Assembly: GCA_037074615.1 (NCBI GenBank)
Contig: CM073549.1
Location: forward strand, 5,027,001-5,091,000
Length of the DNA stretch: 64,000 bases
Source: Leucaena leucocephala
Taxonomy: Eukaryota > Streptophyta > Magnoliopsida > Fabales > Fabaceae
Direction of reading: 5' to 3'
The translations under genes were made by a program, and so were the position numbers. Within the stretch, counting starts at the first letter, position 1; each line of letters starts with the position of its first letter. The notes under the pieces were generated by a model. It saw only the letters and a list, made by a program, of their open reading frames with translations. It had not been told where the DNA came from and ran no database searches. Below are positions 12,801-24,600 of this stretch, piece by piece.

Positions 12801-13744
12801 AAAATATGTGATCATTTGAAGTGTGTTCAATCTCTGAAAAGTATCACTTTATTATAGTTTTAGTCACGGCACTTGGGGAGGCATCCTAACACTTTGGGTG
12901 CTTAGGTTTACGTTTGAGAGTAATTGATAGCTCGCTCTACCTGACATTAGTATCGTTTAAGAAGAAAGGATATTTCGTTTTACTTTTAGATCGTAGGTAA
13001 GTCCAACCCTTTTCTAAAAAAATTCTCTTGTACCCAAAGGAAAAAAATCCTTACTATTTGAGTTCAACAAAATTCAAGATCAAAACACCAATCCCTTATA
13101 ATATGATAAATCAAAATTTAAATCTCTACTGAGAGAAGTATTTAATAGTGCCTCTAATCAAATTCTCTCTAATAAAAATATACATATATACTTAGCCAAA
13201 AAAATAAACATCGGTTCACAATTTAGAAGTCAAAATATCGATAATGGATACTAGTCTTGATCGAAAAATGTATTCGCTTACTTTATAATTTAAAATTTTA
13301 GAATATACGCGCGCACATATTTCTTGCCCCATGTGTTCAATATTCTTTCTTTCTCCATGCTTATTACGTACAAATATACATAAATCATACTTTAAAAATG
13401 AATTAAAATGTTAGGAAAAAAAATATGTCACCAATTCTCCCACCGATTTTATCAGTTTTGCCCAATTCAACAAGTTCTTGGCTAATTATCTCTTCTGATG
13501 TTTACACGTCACTAGACTAGAATAGACATGTGATCAATTTCAACTTGAACCGGACGGTCATGGTTAATTCTCTAAACAGTATAAATTGAGCAATTCAAAG
13601 CGACTATTCAAAACCTTCCATGACTTTGTTGCTCCCGAATATGCAACTAATTTTCTTCCGTCTACCACTCTACGTGCGTGTAAATGTAATTACTTTTATC
13701 CCCTTAAATAAATGGATAAAAATGTTATACATACAATAATTATA
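9832..13744. other. F-box promoter side and long gene-free spacer
   Basis: The first ~150 bp upstream of the F-box start contains a TA-rich run (about 9965-9977) that could serve as a TATA region. From there to 13744 I see no coding exon, RNA gene or complete transposon. A possible decayed tRNA-derived repeat lies near 12770-12980, but no boxes or target-site duplication could be defined. Confidence 0.45.
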
Positions 13745-13988
13745 CTCCTCTAATCCTTAATATAAAATATAGCTAATTTTTTTAGATAGATTAAAGAAGT
13801 CAAATAAATCAGTTAATTATAACTAATATAAGAGTATATATAGTTGACTAATTTAGATAAATTAAGGAATATATAATATGAATTCGTTTTAATATATTAT
13901 ATTTGATCATAATTAATTTATTTATTTGATTTTCTTAATTTACCTAAAAAAAATTAATTAGCTTTTACTTTATTGGGACTTGATGGAG
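13745..13988. mobile_element. Stowaway-like MITE flanked by TA
   Basis: The ends are CTCCTCTAATCC and (reverse complement of the right end) CTCCATCAAGTCC, resembling the Stowaway terminus CTCCCTCYGTYCC. A TA dinucleotide lies on each side (13743-13744 and 13989-13990), the Tc1/mariner target-site duplication. The arms continue as inverted repeats (taatataaaatatagctaat against attagcttttact). About 244 bp, non-coding. Confidence 0.75.
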
Positions 13989-15352
13989 TATTATAGGTAA
14001 GATCCTTCTTTTACATATTTTTTGAGCTAACTATCTAACCAATGTGGATGGATGTAAATGTAACTCAATCGATTCCTTTATATCTTAATTCTTTTTTATA
14101 CGGCTATTTAGCTGGATAACAAAGAAAAAAACATGATATAATTAAGACCTGAGGAAGGAGTGTATTTTAACTTAAATTTTTAATTATCTATCAAAAGCGA
14201 GAGAAATCATTAAGTAATTCAATTCTAATGTTAAGGTCGTTTAATGTCATACAGTAAACCTAACTCAGAACAACTTTATCTGAAGAATAGTAAAACTTGA
14301 TAAAGAGTATTAAGTCTGAATTCGACTACTGAGCTATACTTATTAAATACTGATAATGAAACCCTAGCAAGTTGTGGAGCGGTGCCAGTGTGCCAGCCTC
14401 AATCAAAATCAAAATAAATATGCAAGAAGTGGAGAATTCATGGTGAAATTGAATTTGTGATACACACACAGACATATGTATAGTTAATATAAACTTTAAT
14501 CTATGGAGTTTGTCCTCATTTTAGTTTTAGTCCTTCAAATTATAAAATATAAGTTTTAGTCCTTAGGAAAAAATAATCTAAATTTTTATTAAACTATAAA
14601 AACTAGCAATATTTTAGACAAAAAAACATTTGAAGGACTAAAATTTATGGTATAAAACTTGATAGACTAAAATAAAAATGAAAATGAATTTAAGGGACCA
14701 AAGTTTATATTAACCTAACATATGCATGTGTGTGAGACAATAAATTAATATAATATATTACAACCTCATGTTGAGATAAGTAATTTAGGTTCTCATCCAT
14801 TAAGTAAGTAGTTGAAAGTTCGATTTTCAATCCTTACCGACGTTCTGGTGAAAATGGTAGATCAAATAATATGAAGTTTTATAATAAAAAAAAAGGTAGA
14901 GGAAAACCAAAGAGAATGCTCAACAAAGTTGTTGAGCTGGATCCTTTTAGTCAACAACTCATATAAGGACTTGATTTTTTACAAAGTACAATAACGTCAG
15001 GCAATCTATATAATCGATCCCACATAGTGAGATAAAGCTTGTTGTTATTGAGTATATATATACCTTTTAGCCTCTGCACCTCAAGAAAAATTAGTCTTTA
15101 TTAATGGAGGATACTCCGATCTAACCTAGAAAATATTACTCATCTGCTCTTAAATGTATAGCCTACTTAGGGAGTGAATTTTAATCCTAAATGTAAAATT
15201 TTAATCAAATTTATCTATCATTTTTTTTTCAAACTAATTTATCTAACTTATAAAACTAATATATAATTTAATATTACACTAAAGTATTTTATGGAGATCA
15301 AGTCATTAAGTAATTTATTTCACTTCTTTAATCTCCCCAAATTAAATAAATA
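13989..15352. other. Spacer with MITEs, no gene
   Basis: Apart from the palindromic MITE at 14484-14713 nothing coding was recognised. A stretch near 14775-14880 containing gaaagttcgattttcaatcc looks like a degenerate tRNA-derived SINE B box, too eroded to delimit. Confidence 0.35.
14484..14713. mobile_element. Palindromic MITE (ttaatataaactttaatc ends)
   Basis: Left arm ttaatataaactttaatc pairs with right arm accaaagtttatattaa, and inner segments such as ttttagtttttagtcctt-like text pair with aaggactaaaattta-like text. It belongs to the same family as the copy at 60662-60893, with further fragments near 51455-51540 and 63675-63700. Confidence 0.65.
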
Positions 15353-15584
15353 CTCATTTGGTCTTTAATATAACAGCTAGTTAATTTTTTTAGATAGATT
15401 AATGAACCGAAATAAATCAGTCAATTATAACTAATATAAGAATTAATTGACTAATTTGACTATATTAAGAAGTATATAATACGAATTCGTCTGAAGGGTT
15501 GAATTTAATCATAATTAGTTATTTATTTAATTTTTTTAATCTATTAAAAAATTAACTAACTCTTATATTAAAAATATGAGGAAG
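15353..15584. mobile_element. Second Stowaway-like MITE
   Basis: It starts CTCATTTGGTC after a TA and ends near atgaggaag followed by TA. The interior shares gctagttaattttttta and agatagattaa blocks with the MITE at 13745-13988, so both belong to one family. Further decayed relatives are visible near 26220-26350, 26430-26580, 26600-26990 and 53660-53780. Confidence 0.6.
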
Positions 15585-17804
15585 TAGCTCTTACACCAAG
15601 GATTGGACTGGATGAGTAAGATAATTGTAATGATTAAGACGGAGAAAGGGAAACGAAAGGATAAGGTCGTTGCCGCTGGGAAGCTTGCAACTCCATGACG
15701 ATATTATAATTAAGCTTTTCAAGTGGTTCTTCCATTGTTATTATCATTCCAGCTGCTTCAATACTGTACCCCACTGACGATATGGAACCTTCAAGTGGCT
15801 TCTCTATCTTCATAATGAGGAAAATGGCTTAATGGTCATTTTAATATTCGACATTTTTGTGTCCCTTCAATGCATGAGAGTGATATTTGTTTGTAAAGAA
15901 AAATGATTGATAAAGATCAAATTATACGCTGAATATTCAAAAAAAATACAATTATTATAAGCATAGACCTGTTCAAACGGAAGAAATTTCTCGGTTATGC
16001 ATGCACATGCATCTTAACAAAGCTAGGGCTGATAAATAAATAAAGATTCATCTAGTACTACAACTTCTATCAATAATATCATCCACGACCACTACATCAT
16101 GATTATCATTTCATAGCCATGAATATTATATAATTCATATTTTTAATTAAAAGTTTACAATAAAGAATTTGAACTTTGTATATAGTCTCTTTAATCTTAA
16201 ATATAAAAATTAGATTAATGCTTTATTTTTATTCTTAAATATAAGATTTTAATATATTTCTTAAATTTATATTTTTTCTTAAATTATTCATATTATAATC
16301 AAATCGAACAGAAAAATATTCTTATTAATTGCATATATTAAAAGAGGTTTTTATCAAAGAGGATATTTTTCAATACAAATTATTAAAAGGGATACTTGAT
16401 TAGATACACTTTTTTATAAATAAGTAATTTTATTAATTTTTATAAATTAGTTATCTAATTCTTATATTTAAAATTAGAACAATATGTTAAATCAATAATA
16501 CCTTACCTATAGAGATATGCAATTTAATCAGTATTACATAGAAGTTTCATGGTCATTTTATACCAAAATATTTTATGTCAACATAGAATTTTGACAAAAA
16601 GAGGTTTAATTATGACTAGTTACGTACGATTAAAATATTATGTAAGTATTAAGTATATATCATTAGGTTTTCAAGTCTTTGTCCAGGACGGTGAGAAATC
16701 AGTTTAGTTGTCATAAATCCTGGAATATTGAAAACTACTGCCATTAATTATTACTTCACCTGCAATTAATGTACTGTATCATGAAAATACTCTGTGGTTA
16801 CTCAATATTTTGATATAATTGGATCATTGATAAACAAATGATTGTTATTATAGTTATAAAATAATTTACCTAATCCAGAGGGTTAATTTGAATAATTGGT
16901 ATTTAATTAGAAAGGAATTGAAACAACATCCGTCATTCATTCATGTTACCATCATCATAATTTGTGAATACCAAGTTTTCCCCTCTAAACACGAAGCTCG
17001 TTTTAATTAATCATTGGAATAGTTTCCTATAGTGACTATATATATATAGTATCGTAGAATTATCAATTAACTTAAATTTAATCAAATTAAACATCATCAT
17101 AAATTAATTTGAATTTAAAAATTATCCAATAAATTCGAACATTTAAATTTAATCAAATAATTCTCTTATATATAAATGGAAACAGATCAGAGGGATTACA
17201 TTTTAGGGGACCTATATTTAGGAGAATATAAACATATGTGTGTGGTTAATAAATGAAAGAACAAGTTAATTTATATTCCTTATTATAGTTTCATATGATT
17301 TTTAATCAAATCCATCTACATTTTTTTTTATTGAGTACTTAAAATTTTTTCAATTATAAGTATTAGTTTATATGTTCATAATCGGGTAATTAGGGCCATA
17401 AGGTGGATATTAACTAAGCTTCATATAAGTTAGCAGAGAATTAAAAATAAAATATTAAAAACAAAATAATGAAATAAAATTTATTATGATCAATGTAAAA
17501 TTAAATTATTATACTCATGACCATCTCCTTGACTCCATATATATAATAGTCAGGCTATCAGCTACTATGGTCATTTCCATTATATATTATGAATATAGGG
17601 AGCAATGACTATAGTTAAATAAATTATAAAAACCTAATGAAAAGAAAAATACTACAAAGATCTAGATTAAAGTATAGGGACTTACATATTAGTTTTCTCT
17701 ACATTAAATTAAGTAACATAATAGTACGTATAAGTGTATATTTTTTTAAACATAAATATCCTCCTATTATATGTAATCATATTCGAAGTATTATTGGGTA
17801 CTAA
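15585..17804. other. AT-rich spacer, no gene seen
   Basis: Non-coding, AT-rich DNA. I recognise no exon, RNA gene or complete mobile element. Confidence 0.4.
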
Positions 17805-18555
17805 AAGTCTATTTAGATAGATTTTTGGGAAAAAGTTTATTGAAAAAAGTAGCTTTTAGACATCTTTTAGAAAATGACTTTTAGAAAATAATTTATAAAA
17901 ACAAAGTGGTTATGAATAAATGAGTGTTTAGATGATTATTACTATAATGACTTTTGTGATTGGCAAATTAATAAAAAAAGTATAAAATAAAAAAAATATT
18001 AATTATCCATTAGCTCACGATACTGTTCATCATCACTATTCATCTTATTATTTCCTCTTGTTTATTGTGCCACGTTCATCTTCTTCTTTCCTCTTCTTCA
18101 TCATTGAAAACAGACGGATGGAGAGGAGAATATCACCCGGCTGACGATGCTGAAGAAAATGAAGGAGTTGAACACAGGCGGACAGTTGACAAGGGTGAGG
18201 AAGACAGGCGGAGGAGAGAAAAGAGAGAGAGAGAGAGACGATAGACGGACGCTTCTTCTACTGGAGAGAGATAGAAGCTGAAGATGACTACGACGAGGAG
18301 AGGAGGTGAAGAGGCAGAGGGAGGAAGAGAGGAGAGAGAGTGAGAAAAAATGAAGATAAAATGATAATTGGATAGTTTATATGCTCTTTTATTGTTTCAG
18401 AAGGTATTCTCAGTAGCTTATCCAAAACTATGGTTTAGTCCAGAAGCCCTTTTGGACAAATATAATTATTTATTTTAAAATTTTTTCAAATTAAGGTTTC
18501 AGTCATAAGCCCTTTTAAAACTAAAATTTTAAACTTATCCAAAGACACACTAAAT
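17805..18555. mobile_element. MITE family M4, copy 1 (GA-rich core)
   Basis: Ends carry the family text seen in three other copies in this window: aaaagtttat/agcttttag on the left, and gtttagtccagaagccctttt then aaaattttaaacttatccaaa on the right. The core is a purine-rich GA tract (about 18110-18350). The text gatagtttatatgctcttttattgtttc corresponds to the conserved inner segment of the other copies. Borders are approximate. Confidence 0.6.
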
Positions 18556-21475
18556 GCAAGTATTATTTAAATAAAATTTTGAATCTTAATTTAGATTAAC
18601 CTTTTTTGTTATACCATATCAATTTTATTTGTTAGTTGGTTTTGTGCCACACAGAGGTGGAAACTAGGACCGCTTGAAGAAAACAATGGCAAGGGGTGGG
18701 GCCAGTGTGGCCATAGCATAACACAGGTTGTTCGCCGGTAGCTATAGTGTTGGAAGTGGGTTTTCTTTTTTGCGTTGAATAATGAGCCATAAACTGATGA
18801 AAGAAAGTTCCAGCTTTTGAGCTTAATGGGTCAGCCTGGTTTTGTCCCTTTGTTCACAAGTCTGAAGTCTGTGACGACACCGAACCATCTCGACGACGGG
18901 TGGCACACGGCGGTGCCGATGAGATGATGATGGGGATGACGATGATGACGGATGATGATTGATGATAGTGGACACTGACAATATATCATAACTAACCTTC
19001 CTTGTCTTTAAGCCAAACATTTAATTGAACTTTTTTTTGAGTTTTTCGCTATCATTATCCTGTTCAGCTTTGTTTGTTCACACTTCATAATCTATGTTAA
19101 GTGAGACAATACTCCACGGAACACATAATTTGACTCTTTTACTATTAATTTAAATTTTTAATGTCTTGTAATAATTTGTGAAGGAATTAAGTACAACGTC
19201 TTCATCTTCAAATGAACAACTCCACCATGATATTAACCTTTGATGGAAAACAAATTGACACTTGATGTTTTTAGTAGGTGTTGGAAATTAGATCGGTTAT
19301 TGAACTATTTGAAATAGTGGTTTAAGAATTAATGACCTAACCACACGATTAAATTATAATCAACTCAATATCATAGTCAAATTGAGTCAAATTTATCCTT
19401 TTTTATATTTCTTCTATCATAAAAGTAAAATTTATTATAATAATTTATTTTTGATTCTAAATATAATATCTCAACTATTTTAATTTTTTAATTTATATTT
19501 TTATAAAATATTCTTATTAATCGTATATATTAGATAATTTTTCTGTTAAGAGAATAGTTCTTATATAAATAATTAAAAATAATATTTTAAAAAAATTAAC
19601 ATGATATTAAATACTCTATATTTACAAATTTTATAGAGCACCATGAGACTTTTTTCTAATTTTTTCAAGAATAAAAGCATAATTATCATATAAAACCATT
19701 AAGAATGTTATGGTATACCTGAATTTTTAAATCGACGCATGTCATTTTATTAGCTTGACCTTATACACCTTCGTTGAGTGCTCATACAGAACCGTTATTA
19801 TTCATTGAAGCTTGATTAGGTTGATTGGTTCATTTAACTGATTTCATCATCATTACATCGCATGCTATAATTACGTGGATGTCCGATAATCTCCAGAGAA
19901 TATTATATTCTTTAATTCGATACCATGATAATTATATTTACCTAATTTACCCATAACAACAAGTATTTCTAAACTATCAATTTAAAACTTAATTTAAACT
20001 TTGAGGGAAAAAATTATAATTTATACCTAATTTAAAACTTATAAAACTTATAGTTTATGCCTAATTTAAAACTTATAATTTACCTAATTAGATATAAATT
20101 ATAAGCTTGAGAAAAAAAATTATAAATTTATATAATTTAAGGCTACATTACATAAAATTTTCCTTAATTTAAAACTGTGTACCTAAACCTTTGAAACTTA
20201 AATATATGTAGATAATTTAAATATCAATTTTATATACTTTAACCTTTATTTTTGTATGCACATATTTCCTTAAACTTTAAGTTATTTGCAGATAAAGCCC
20301 TTTAACTTTAAACCATTTGCCTCTACATAATGAACAAAACTAATATCATGGGGTTATATGTATAAATGTAGATACTTCGAGGGAGATTATTGTAAAATTT
20401 AAAGATTAGAGAGACTATTCGCATACATCATAAATTTAAAACTAAAGTTATAATTTAATTTAAATTTAAAAAATAAAATATATTAAAATTTTATTCAGGA
20501 AGTATCAATTAATTCAAAAGTTTGTAAATTGTTTTACATATATAGAAACACTACACTCTTATGTTGATTTTTTGTTTTTATTGTTTTTTGAGTAGATGTT
20601 GAGATTTGGTAATACTGGATCTTGGATTAGTCGGCAGTAGTAAATTTTATATTTTTGTAAAAGAAAATAATGATTATACATGGGAAAACATGATCTCTCC
20701 ATTGATACCCCACTTGTAAACTAAAATATTTAGACAGTAATTTAAATTTAATATTATCGTATGGACAAAATGCAAGCATGTGAAAATAATGTACAGATGA
20801 ATGTAGCCCCGTGACATGCAGACCGACACTGAACAAAACAGGACGCTGAAACCTTTTTCAATTTTTTAATTCTCTGATCTCTCCCCCAAAAATGTTGTAA
20901 CAAATTAACAATTTTTTTTTGAAAAATTAATTAAAAGTAAGAAAATTATTATAAAATCTTAAATAAAATATTTAATTACATATAAATCTCAATTACAACT
21001 AAAAAGTTAACGGAATTGATAATAAATTTATAATAATTAAAACCTGATATTATTATACAATATCAATAATTAAATAATTATTAATTTAAATGTCACACTT
21101 AATAATTTTATGAAGTGTTATGAAATTAATTAAAAATATTAATTTAAAAATTTTATTTATCAAAATTATTTAGTGTAATTAATTTTTATATATAGAATCT
21201 ATATATAAATTAGCATATAAATTCTATATAACAAGAACACATCATTTAACAAAATTTTCAAAGAGCTACTTTTAATCAATTTTGCCCTTTTCTTCTTCCC
21301 CATAAAACACCTTCTTCCATTCCAATATCGTCACTCACAGATTCCAATTCCATTCACAGCACAAAACAATCCCCCCAAGATCATCATCATGTCAGAGATA
21401 TTTCTTTTCTCTTAAAAATAGAAAGAAAAAAAAAATAAACCATCTATGTCCTCTCCCTCTAGTAGTACCCACCAC
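18556..21475. other. Spacer upstream of the TBL gene, no gene seen
   Basis: No exon recognised. A GATGAT-type microsatellite lies near 18915-18965. Around 19985-20110 a phrase like tttaaaacttataatttatac is repeated several times in near-tandem copies. The remainder is AT-rich single-copy-looking DNA. Confidence 0.4.
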
Positions 21476-21644
21476 CACGTGATCCCACCGAGTACTGTTC
21501 TGTTCTGTTACTTGTTTTCCCTTCAACCTCTCTATTAATCCCCATCATCTTTTTTTATATTAAGTAAATTCACAGTACAACAAAAACAAAACAATACGTG
21601 GCCAAATCTCTTCCATCTTTAGTCAAATCCCTTGTCTATATATA
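21476..21644 (+). promoter_or_regulatory. Candidate TBL promoter: G-box and TATA box
   Basis: A CACGTG G-box lies at 21476-21481 and a TATATATA element at 21637-21644, 54 bp before the ATG at 21699; the distance suits a plant TATA box with a short leader. A W-box-like agtcaa lies just upstream (about 21621). Use of these sites is inferred from position and motif only. Confidence 0.5.
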
Positions 21645-21698
21645 GGACCTACAAAGCCAGACAACAAGTCTTACTTCTTAGGTTCAAAATCCCAAATA

Positions 21699-24600
21699 AT
21701 GGGTCGTCTCTGTTTCAGAGTTGAGATTGCTCTGTTTATGGTTGTGGCCTCTCTGTTTTCTCTGCAACAAGCTGATGCAGTTAGGTTTCATAATGTGAGC
21801 GAATATCATTTGAGAGGAAGAAAACAAACAAGTAGTAGTGGGTGTAATATTTTCTTAGGGAATTGGGTCATTGATCCTTCTTATCCTCTCTATCAAGCTT
21901 CAAGTTGTCCCTTCATTGATTCTGAGTTTAACTGTGCTCGAAGACCTGATAAACAGTATCTCAGATACTCTTGGAAGCCTGAATACTGTTCCTTACCCAG
22001 GTAACTTCTTGCTCTTCTTCTTCTTCTTCTTGCTCTGAACGAAACAGAGAGAGAGAGAGAGAGAGAGTTTTGGTTATGCTCTGTTCAGTGATGGGAATGT
22101 GTTTGCAGGTTCGATGGGAAGGATTTGTTGAACAGATGGAGAGGGAAGAAGATCATGTTTGTGGGTGACTCACTGAGTTTGAATATGTGGGAATCGTTGG
22201 CGTGTATGATTCACGCGTCGGTACCGAATGCCAAGACAGATTTTCTCAGGAAACATTCACTCTCCACTGTGATTTTCCAGGTTTTGGCTTTTTCTCTCCT
22301 CGCTTTTCTTTTTTTCTCTTTTCTTCTTCTTCTCTTGTCTTGAGTGAATGATGCATTGTACAACAGAAGAATAATTTTTATTGGTTGAATTATTTGATTT
22401 ATTTATTACTTAAAAACCACCTTTTTGCTGCTGAATATTTGAATAAAGAGCAACCTAATTCATCTTTGTGTGTTTTTTTTTTTGCTTTTTTTTTCCATTT
22501 ATCGATGCTACAATTATTAGATTTCTCAATTGGCCTATGAAATATTTTTTAAAATACATCAAAATGAGTCTCATACATATAATCATAATAATAACAAAAA
22601 TAATGCTAATTTTCCCCCCATATTTTTACTTTATAGATAAAACTTAAACTCCCTGTTCCTGCTATATTGCTAACTCAAATTTTTTGATAAAAACTTAGTT
22701 AGATTTCTTATAGTCATAAAAATAAATGAATATATACTGTAAATTCTTCTATATTATTCTCCCTTCAAATATATATACACACACGAATGAATCTAAAAAA
22801 TTTAAAATATAGTAATTAAATGAAACCCAGGTTTGAGTTGGATTTGGAGGGAAAAGCAAACATAGGAAGTTGTTGAAGAGAAATTCAATCGTAAGTAATA
22901 TTAATAATATTACTTTCCAATAGTTGATTTGGTAGAAAAGGATTCTTCTTGCTAAGCAGGTACTAGTGCCTAGGACTCGTTTGCGAACTGCCAAACTATA
23001 GTTCTAGGAGTATTTTTACGAAAAAAATTCTTAGATATATTTATCTAAAATTATTTAAAAAAAGTTAATCCAAATAACCTCTAAATCTTGCATTAAGAAA
23101 AGTTAGAAAAAAGAAATTGAAATATAATTCAAAATTAATTAAAACCCTTTGAGGAAATAAAAAAACACTTACAATAGTCTCACCATATGGGGAAATTTAG
23201 GTGGTATATAAAGATATGGTAGGATGATTAAATTGGACCAAAATGAATATTTTATATGCCATGAACATATAACTTATATTTAGCTAAGGGCTTTATTTGT
23301 ATTATTATTTTAAGGAAAAATCCAGAAATGTGGGGTTTGATGAATATGGAGTTACATCATACTTTCCTAATGTCCACGTCAAATAAAGCAAATATGATTG
23401 CTTCTAACTTACATAATAATTCAGGTCCAAAAAAAAGTTAATAACAATAATAATATCAATGTTCAAGTTATACGTAAATATATGGAATTTATTCTAAATT
23501 CTTATATTTTTTTTTTGAAAAAAAATCCCCAACTTCTTATAATTATAATCAAATTGAGTGTAATATATATTTTTGGATTAAGTTGAAAGGTTTAATTCTG
23601 AGATTAAAAAAAGTCATGTTAGCAGAATCATGCTTAAATTAATTAATTATATATTAGGCAATTAAAATTTAAAAAATAATAAAAGAAGGCAAAGTGATTT
23701 GGTTGACCTCAAAGAACAGGCTGTAAGCAGAATATGCCAAGCTGTGATTAATTACAAGTGGAAGCCTCCCTTCAATGATTATTTCTCTCTTTTGTGTCTA
23801 ATCACTATCAACGCCTCCACTTGGCCCATTCATCTTTTTTTATAATCATTTTATTTTTATTTTAATTAAACACTTATATATCCCTTCAAAACCCCAAGAA
23901 CACACAAGTATATGCACCCCACATGCCCTCAAAATGACTAAATTCATATTAAAAGTGAAACCCTTTTAATATATATTACAGAAATGAGATTTTCATATAT
24001 TTTGTTTTTTATTAGTATAAATTTTATATCATTATTGATATAATGATTATTGGTGGAGACAAGAAAACATCGACCACTATATTGAGCGGAGAACTTTCAT
24101 TTTGATTATCATATTGGTTACATTCCTCATAGAGTTTAAAAAAAAACATTTTTATATCTTGCTTTAGTTTGCTACTTCAATGTTCTGTGGATTTAAATTA
24201 ATATATAAATATATATTGATATAGATATATATATATTATCTAGCTTTGAACAGAAGATAATCTAAAATAATAGGAACCAGATTCCCGCCTGATCAGACAT
24301 ACTGTGTTCCTTTTGGTCCTATTATCTTGATATCTGTGTTTATGCCTTTTAAACAAGTGTTTTGGGATAAACTAAAAAACAATAGAAGAACAAACTAAAT
24401 TGACTTCTAAATTTTAGGCCAAAAAAAATTGACTTCAAGTATTTTTTTTTTTAATTTTATGTTGATATTGATATACATTGTCTTTACTCTTATTTTTTAG
24501 AAGTATCAAAATTATTTAAATCTAATTTGAATAATATAGATTTAAATATTTTATTTTACTATTTTGTTTTTTCACATAAAAAAAATATAGAATGGAAATA